Assembly: GCF_012971725.1 (NCBI RefSeq)
Contig: NZ_CP048833.1
Coordinates: 2,046,001 to 2,110,000, forward strand
DNA: 64,000 nucleotides
DNA from: Pseudomonas multiresinivorans
GTDB lineage: Bacteria > Pseudomonadota > Gammaproteobacteria > Pseudomonadales > Pseudomonadaceae
Reading direction: 5' to 3'
The stretch's first letter is position 1. Every line of letters starts with the position of its first letter. The position numbers and the translations under genes were made by a program. The notes beneath the pieces were generated by a model. That model was not told the origin of the DNA and ran no database searches. It saw only the letters and a program-made list of their open reading frames with translations. This document shows positions 59,381 through 64,000 of the stretch, one piece after another.

Positions 59381-60124
59381 ATGTGGATTGGAGTCATAAC
59401 CATCTTTCCGGAGATGTTTCGCGCCATCAGCGACTATGGCATCACGAGTCGCGCGGTCAAGCAGGAGCTGATTCAGCTTCAGTGCTTCAACCCGCGAAGC
59501 AACACCGAGGACCGTCACCAGACGGTGGACGACCGGCCTTTCGGCGGTGGTCCCGGCATGGTGATGAAAATCAAGCCGCTCGAAGGCGCACTGGGCGATG
59601 CCCGGCAAGCCGCAGGCGGACCGGCGAAGGTGATCTACCTCTCGCCGCAAGGTCGCAAGCTGACGCAGGCGGCCGTGAAAGAACTGGCGAACGAGGAACG
59701 TCTGATCCTGATCGCCGGGCGTTACGAAGGCATCGACGAGCGCTTCATTGAAGAGCATGTCGATGAGGAATGGTCAGTCGGCGATTATGTCCTGTCCGGG
59801 GGTGAGCTTCCGGCCATGGTGCTGATTGACGCGGTTACGCGGTTGTTGCCCGGTGCATTGGGCCACGTGGATTCCGCCGAGGAGGACTCCTTTACGGACG
59901 GCCTGCTCGACTGTCCGCACTACACCCGACCTGAGGTGTACGCAGACAAACGTGTTCCGGAGGTGCTGCTCAGCGGCAACCACGAACACATCCGGCGCTG
60001 GCGTTTACAGCAGTCCTTAGGCAGGACCTGGGAACGACGTGCCGATCTTCTGGATTGCCGCTCGCTTTCTGGAGAAGAGAAAAAGCTGCTGGAGGAATAC
60101 ATCCGCCAGCGGAACGATAGTTAA
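59381..60124 (+). CDS. trmD: tRNA (guanine-37-N1)-methyltransferase TrmD
   Basis: A 247-residue SPOUT-class enzyme that methylates N1 of G37 in tRNAs and prevents +1 frameshifting. It has the trefoil-knot segments VIYLSPQGRKLTQ, LIAGRYEGIDERFIE and VGDYVLSGGELPAM. The catalytic Asp lies in the linker (SAEEDSFTDGLLD). It is third in the rpsP operon. Confidence 0.96.
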   Translation: MWIGVITIFPEMFRAISDYGITSRAVKQELIQLQCFNPRSNTEDRHQTVDDRPFGGGPGMVMKIKPLEGALGDARQAAGGPAKVIYLSPQGRKLTQAAVKELANEERLILIAGRYEGIDERFIEEHVDEEWSVGDYVLSGGELPAMVLIDAVTRLLPGALGHVDSAEEDSFTDGLLDCPHYTRPEVYADKRVPEVLLSGNHEHIRRWRLQQSLGRTWERRADLLDCRSLSGEEKKLLEEYIRQRNDS

Positions 60125-60167
60125 CGTATCGATGGCGAGCGCCGAGCGCTTGTCTTAGGAGCACGAA

Positions 60168-60518
60168 ATGACCAACAAGATCATTCAGCAGATCGAAGCT
60201 GAACAGATGAGCAAAGAGATTCCGGCGTTCGCCCCCGGCGACACCGTAATCGTCCAGGTTAAAGTGAAGGAAGGCGACCGTCAGCGTCTGCAGGCCTTCG
60301 AAGGCGTCGTGATCGGCAAGCGTAACCGCGGCCTGAACAGCGCTTTCACCGTTCGCAAGATCTCCAACGGCGTAGGCGTTGAGCGTACCTTCCAGACCTA
60401 CAGCCCGCTGGTTGACAGCATCTCCGTCAAGCGTCGCGGCGACGTGCGCAAGGCCAAGCTGTACTACCTCCGCGAGCTGTCCGGCAAGGCAGCACGCATC
60501 AAGGAAAAACTGGCCTAA
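60168..60518 (+). CDS. rplS: 50S ribosomal protein L19
   Basis: A 116-residue basic protein with IPAFAPGDTVIVQVKVKEG and RKISNGVGVERTF, typical of L19 at the 30S-50S interface. TAGGAG is upstream of the ATG. It is the last gene of the operon, followed by a strong terminator. Confidence 0.97.
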   Translation: MTNKIIQQIEAEQMSKEIPAFAPGDTVIVQVKVKEGDRQRLQAFEGVVIGKRNRGLNSAFTVRKISNGVGVERTFQTYSPLVDSISVKRRGDVRKAKLYYLRELSGKAARIKEKLA

Positions 60519-60535
60519 TTCGCCGGTTGTTCCCG

Positions 60536-60563
60536 AAAAAAGCAGCCCAAGGGCTGCTTTTTT
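60536..60563 (+). terminator. Intrinsic terminator of the rpsP operon
   Basis: AAAAAAGCAGCCC (60536-60548) and GGGCTGCTTTTTT (60551-60563) are perfect arms around AA, ending in six T. It is 18 bp after the rplS stop. Confidence 0.95.
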
Positions 60564-60679
60564 CTTGCCCGTAATTTTTCGCCGTTCAATCCGGCGCCCC
60601 ATCTGCCCCCGGCAGCGCATTAGAAGTACAAGACCCCGCAGCACCGGCAGCCACCCTCATTGCATCAGGTAGCAGTGGC

Positions 60680-61093
60680 ATGAGCTCCAGAGAGCAAGAA
60701 ATCCTCCGTCGTACCGAGTTGTCCGAAACCCGCGTGACCAAAGCGGTTTTCCCGCCCACCACCAACCACCACAACACCCTGTTCGGCGGTACCGCGCTGG
60801 CCTGGATGGATGAGGTCTCGTTCATCGCCGCGACCCGGTTCTGCCGCCTGCCGCTGGTGACCGTGTCCACCGATCGCATCGACTTCAAGCACCCGATCGC
60901 CGCCGGCTCCATCGTCGAATTGATCGGCCGGGTGGTGAAGGTTGGCAACACCAGCCTCAAGGTCGAGGTGGAGGTCTTCGTCGAGAGCATGTCCGCCGAT
61001 GGCCGCGAGAAGGCTATCCACGGGCTGTTCAGCTTCGTCGCCATCGACGATGAGAAGCGCCCGGTGCCGGTCCTGCCCGGCTTCGAGGCCTGA
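60680..61093 (+). CDS. Acyl-CoA thioesterase, hotdog fold (YciA-like)
   Basis: A 137-residue hotdog-fold protein. It shows the sequence NHHNTLFGGTALAWMDEVSF, in which the Asp is catalytic in YciA/acyl-CoA thioesterase 7-like enzymes, and RIDFKHPIAAGSIVEL. Substrate chain length is not predictable. A strong terminator follows. Confidence 0.9.
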   Translation: MSSREQEILRRTELSETRVTKAVFPPTTNHHNTLFGGTALAWMDEVSFIAATRFCRLPLVTVSTDRIDFKHPIAAGSIVELIGRVVKVGNTSLKVEVEVFVESMSADGREKAIHGLFSFVAIDDEKRPVPVLPGFEA

Positions 61094-61098
61094 AATGA

Positions 61099-61124
61099 AA
61101 GAAGGCGCCCTTGGGCGCCTTCTT
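61099..61124 (+). terminator. Terminator after the thioesterase gene
   Basis: AAGAAGGCGCCC (61099-61110) and GGGCGCCTTCTT (61113-61124) form a perfect 12-bp stem around TT, followed by GCTTC. It is 5 bp after the stop. Confidence 0.85.
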
Positions 61125-61145
61125 GCTTCATGCCTGTCCGCTTTC

Positions 61146-61223
61146 TACAGGAGCGAGCTTGCTCGCGAAGCTGTTCGCCGGCCGATTCGGCGCGGGGCCG
61201 TTCGCGAGCAAGCTCGCTCCTAC
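61146..61223. repeat. REP pair, family 1
   Basis: The left copy (61146-61169, TACAGGAGCGAGCTTGCTCG) and the right inverted copy (61201-61223) are separated by 31 bp. The left arm differs from the family by CAG for TAG near the start. Confidence 0.85.
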
Positions 61224-61235
61224 AAAGAGAATGCG

Positions 61236-61913
61236 TCAGTGGCGCAGGCTGATCTTCAGCGAGGCCTGCGACAGGTCGATGTTCTGCAGGCTCAGGCTGC
61301 CCATGCTCTGGGTCTTCGGCGCGCCGGCGACGCGGATGTTGTCGAAGCGCACCTCGCCGATGGAGCTGGGCAGGCGCACGTTGATCGATCCATCGGCATT
61401 CAGGCTGGAGGAGGCGTGCAGCGTGTCGTACTGGACGTCGTGCAAAGAGGTTTCGGCGTCGAGGCTATCCACCACGGGCATTACCAGGCGCGACAGTTGC
61501 TTGATGGCGCCGACGCCATCGCCGCTCTCGGCGCTGACCAGCAGGCTCTGCAGGGTGTCATCGAAACCCTGGGCGCTGACGTCGCTCATCTCGCGGTCGC
61601 TCAGTGGCTTCAAGCCCTTGGGCGCCTCATGGCGGGTGATGCTCGTTGGTGCCTGGCGTTGCACATCGGCGCTGGCCAGCTGGAACGGGCTGAGCAGCGC
61701 GGCGACCAGGGTCGCGGCCAGGCGCAGGTTGTTCTGCTTCTTCAGCGCACGGCCTAGCTGGCGTTCGCTGATCCAGCCTTGCTGGATCAGGGTTTCGCCC
61801 AGGCGCAGGCCGTTGGTGAGCTGAAGCTGGATGGCCTTGTCCAGCTGTTGGGAGGTAATCAGGCCCTTGCTGATAAGGATCTGACCGAGGCGAGAGTTCT
61901 GTTGACTGGGCAT
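61236..61913 (-). CDS. MshEN/GspE-N domain protein with an exported-looking C-terminal half
   Basis: A 225-residue protein. Residues 7-60 are a GspE-N/MshEN-like unit with two related repeats (RLGQILISKGLITSQQLDKA, RLGETLIQQGWISERQLGRA), usually found in pilus ATPases and c-di-GMP receptors. A hydrophobic helix follows (LRLAATLVAALLSPFQLASA, 63-82). The C-terminal part contains LSDREMSDVSAQG (104-116) and a beta-rich region. The ATPase domain is absent. I chose ATG 61913; a TTG at 61952 is in frame. No good ribosome-binding site is seen. The function is unknown. Confidence 0.75.
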   Translation of the reverse strand: MPSQQNSRLGQILISKGLITSQQLDKAIQLQLTNGLRLGETLIQQGWISERQLGRALKKQNNLRLAATLVAALLSPFQLASADVQRQAPTSITRHEAPKGLKPLSDREMSDVSAQGFDDTLQSLLVSAESGDGVGAIKQLSRLVMPVVDSLDAETSLHDVQYDTLHASSSLNADGSINVRLPSSIGEVRFDNIRVAGAPKTQSMGSLSLQNIDLSQASLKISLRH

Positions 61914-62011
61914 GGCGTGGGCTTCGTGGGGCGCAATGATGGCGTGGTGCAATCATTGTCTGTCAGACATATTCTGTCACCAACCGTAAGATAGGGTGAC
62001 GTAGCCAGTCG

Positions 62012-63856
62012 TCAGGTTCTTGCGACTTGTGCCGTTTCATTCCTGCTCGACGACCCTTCAGCTACTTCCTCGATCAGCGAAATCACCGTCCACCCCGTGT
62101 CGGGCGTCAGCGGACGCTCGGGGCTGGCAATGTGCAGGCGGCCATTCGGGTCCTTGGCGAACAGCAGAAGCGCACGGCCTTCGTGCAGCGCCTGGTAATC
62201 CTCCCAGCCAAAGTTCTCGCTCAGTAGCGTCGAGCGGATTTCCGCGCCGCGAGCGATAAGGCCTGCCATCTGTGGATAAGTGATCGTCGATTGCCCCAGC
62301 GGCCGGCCGCGATGGCGGTCGCTGACCCGATGCTTCTCGCTGCGCCTGCTGTCCTGGCTGCTGGGCAGGATGAAGCGCTGGCGCGGGTTGAACTCGTGAC
62401 GGAAGCTCATGCACATCAGCGCATTGAGCTCAGCGTTGGGCGATAGGGCCAGCAGGTGTCCCAGGCCGATCAGGTCCAGGTGCGCCTCGGCGTGCTGCGA
62501 GGCCGGGTTGCCGAAGTAGGTGGGCAGGTTGTCCATGCGCGCGGCGCGGGTGTTCTCCCAGCTCGAGTCGGTCAGCAGTACCTCCACGCCGGCGTTCTGT
62601 AGGCCGGTGCCGATGGCGCGGGCCACCGGATTGGCACCGATGATGAGGAAGCCGGTGGGCACCGGCTCGGCAACCTTCAGCAGGCGGGCCAGCGGGCGGG
62701 CGGTGGCGCTTTGCAGGATCACGGTGCCGATGATCACCAGAAAGGTCAGCGGCACCAGCACGCCAGCCTGGGCGTGGCCAGCCTCCTGCAGGCGAATGGC
62801 GAAGATTGCCGAGACCGCCGCGGCGACGATTCCCCTTGGTGCGATCCAGCTCAGCAGCGCCCGTTCCCGCCAGTTCAGCGTTGACCCGGCCGTGGCGATC
62901 AGCACGTTCAGCGGGCGTGCGACGAACTGGATCAGCACCAGCACCAACAGCGCGATCGGCCCCAGGCCGAGCAGGGCCGGCAAGTCCAGGCGCGCGGCAA
63001 GCAGCACGAACAGGCCGGAAATCAGCAGGACGCTGAGGTTCTCCTTGAAGTGCAGGATGTGCCGCACGTCGACGCCCTGCATGTTGGCCATGCGCAGACC
63101 CATCACGGTGACGGCGAGCAATCCTGACTCGGACATCACGGTGTTGGACAGCACGAACACGCCAAGGACGACCGACAGCGATGCCAGGTTGTGCAGGTAG
63201 TCCGGCAGCCAGTGGCGACGCAACGCGACGCCCAGCGCCTGGCCGCCGAGCAGGCCGAAGAGGATGCCGCAGCCGATCACGCTGATGAAGGTCAGCAGGC
63301 TGTCCGTCCAGCCGGAGCCTGCGTCGCTCGCGGCGATGAAGGTGTAGACCACCACGGCGAGGATGGCGCCGATGGGGTCGATGACGATGCCCTCCCAGCG
63401 CAGGATGTTGGCGATGGTGGCGTTGGGGCGGACCACGCGCAGCATCGGCACGATCACCGTAGGGCCGGTGACAAGCGTCAGGGTGCCGAACAGCAGTGCC
63501 ATCTCCCACGTGAAGTCGAGCAGGTAGTGGGTGGCCAGGGCGATCACACCCCAGGTGACCAGGGCGCCAATGGTCACCATGCGGCGTACCACAGTGCCGA
63601 TTTCCTTCCATTCGTCCAGGTGCAGGGTCAGGCTGCCCTCGAACAGCACCAGGGCTACCGCGAGGGAGACCACGGGGAACAACAGCGGGCCGAACAGCGC
63701 TTCGGGCGACAGCACGTGCAGGATCGGGCCAACCAGGATGCCGCTCAACAGCAGGAAGAGAATCGCCGGCAGGCGCAGGCGCCAGGCCAGCCATTGGCTG
63801 AGGAGGGCGGCGATACCGATACCGGCGAAGGCGTAATAGGTGCTGTGTTCGTCCAT
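62012..63856 (-). CDS. CPA1-type cation/proton antiporter with RCK-like C-terminal domain
   Basis: A 614-residue membrane protein. Residues 1-395 form a 12-13-helix NhaP-type antiporter (FLLLSGILVGPILHV, ALVLFEGSLTL, TGPTVIVPMLR, WEGIVIDPIGAIL). The C-terminal part carries a Rossmann-like unit (GFLIIGANPVARAIGTGLQN) resembling TrkA-N/RCK, suggesting nucleotide control, and ends in a polar tail. It exchanges Na+ or K+ for H+ across the inner membrane; the ion is not predictable. It diverges from xerD. Confidence 0.9.
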   Translation of the reverse strand: MDEHSTYYAFAGIGIAALLSQWLAWRLRLPAILFLLLSGILVGPILHVLSPEALFGPLLFPVVSLAVALVLFEGSLTLHLDEWKEIGTVVRRMVTIGALVTWGVIALATHYLLDFTWEMALLFGTLTLVTGPTVIVPMLRVVRPNATIANILRWEGIVIDPIGAILAVVVYTFIAASDAGSGWTDSLLTFISVIGCGILFGLLGGQALGVALRRHWLPDYLHNLASLSVVLGVFVLSNTVMSESGLLAVTVMGLRMANMQGVDVRHILHFKENLSVLLISGLFVLLAARLDLPALLGLGPIALLVLVLIQFVARPLNVLIATAGSTLNWRERALLSWIAPRGIVAAAVSAIFAIRLQEAGHAQAGVLVPLTFLVIIGTVILQSATARPLARLLKVAEPVPTGFLIIGANPVARAIGTGLQNAGVEVLLTDSSWENTRAARMDNLPTYFGNPASQHAEAHLDLIGLGHLLALSPNAELNALMCMSFRHEFNPRQRFILPSSQDSRRSEKHRVSDRHRGRPLGQSTITYPQMAGLIARGAEIRSTLLSENFGWEDYQALHEGRALLLFAKDPNGRLHIASPERPLTPDTGWTVISLIEEVAEGSSSRNETAQVART

Positions 63857-63944
63857 GGACCGTCCGAGGTTGTGCAGCAGTGGTGAGGGGGATGGTGTCT
63901 ATGAAAGACTACCGGCGCCGCTTTTTCCTTTGTACTGGCTTGAA

Positions 63945-64000
63945 ATGACTCCGATTGCTCATCCCCTGATCGACCGCTTCCTCGATGCCCTCTGGCTGGA
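63945..64000 (+). CDS. xerD: Tyrosine recombinase XerD, 5' end only
   Basis: Only the first 18 codons are present. They read MTPIAHPLIDRFLDALWL, which matches the conserved start of the XerD core-binding domain. The rest lies beyond the window. XerD with XerC resolves chromosome dimers at dif. The position after the antiporter gene is the same as in P. aeruginosa. Confidence 0.72.
   Translation, partial: MTPIAHPLIDRFLDALWL

Noticed and set aside
1..64000. CRISPR arrays, tRNA or rRNA genes, insertion sequences, phage genes
   Set aside because: I looked for direct repeats with regular spacing, cloverleaf-like sequences and transposase or phage motifs and saw none. A dedicated search (for example tRNAscan or an IS database) would be needed to exclude short ones.

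Overview
The window is a high-GC Pseudomonas chromosome segment, most likely from the P. aeruginosa group (P. nitroreducens / P. citronellolis-like). Gene content and order follow, with some insertions, the P. aeruginosa stretch from trmJ-cysE-iscR to xerD. This assignment rests on protein recognition and remembered gene order; no database search was run. Coding density is high. I saw no rRNA, tRNA, CRISPR array, insertion sequence or prophage.

Layout. 1-6707: end of trmJ, cysE, then the iron-sulfur assembly operon iscR-iscS-iscU-iscA-hscB-hscA-fdx-iscX behind a promoter with a near-perfect type 1 IscR site. 6958-16169: ndk, rlmN, pilF, rodZ, ispG, hisS, yfgM-like, bamB, der. 16251-21000: a transaminase/omega-amidase pair, an aldo-keto reductase, a small acidic protein and an OprD-type porin. 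21073-25093: an MFS transporter, a small membrane protein, and leuA preceded by a leucine-rich leader peptide (25016-25093) that is not part of the usual gene list. 25337-30053: a copper block with a Met/His-rich DUF2946-like protein, the TonB-dependent copper receptor OprC, a PepSY membrane protein and a PCuAC chaperone. 30053-34146: GNAT acetyltransferase, DUF2809 protein, M23 peptidase, VanX-like dipeptidase, xseA. 34295-39594: guaB, guaA, a Tat-exported multicopper oxidase and tadA. 39947-45945: mltF, purL and a CDGSH protein.

45969-48090 is the least ordinary part. It holds a B12-binding radical SAM enzyme with a short candidate peptide ORF upstream on the same strand, and a palindrome in a relatively AT-rich gap. 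I do not recognise a described system here. 48091-53029 returns to conserved genes: a NIF3/YqfO C-terminal-like protein, an L,D-transpeptidase, two Nudix hydrolases, a gamma-carbonic anhydrase, DUF1289, purT and an SGNH hydrolase. 53114-64000: MHS-type transporter, CorC/HlyC-type protein, CcsA-like protein, ffh, the rpsP-rimM-trmD-rplS operon, a thioesterase, an unusual MshEN-domain protein, a cation/proton antiporter and the first codons of xerD.

Non-coding features: about ten clear intrinsic-type hairpins, and two families of REP palindromes, often as inverted pairs. In two places the REP supplies the stop codon of the upstream gene. Functional themes are Fe-S assembly, copper acquisition and oxidation, purine synthesis (guaB, guaA, purL, purT), envelope assembly (rodZ, bamB, mltF, M23, L,D-transpeptidase) and translation (ffh, rpsP operon, rlmN, tadA).
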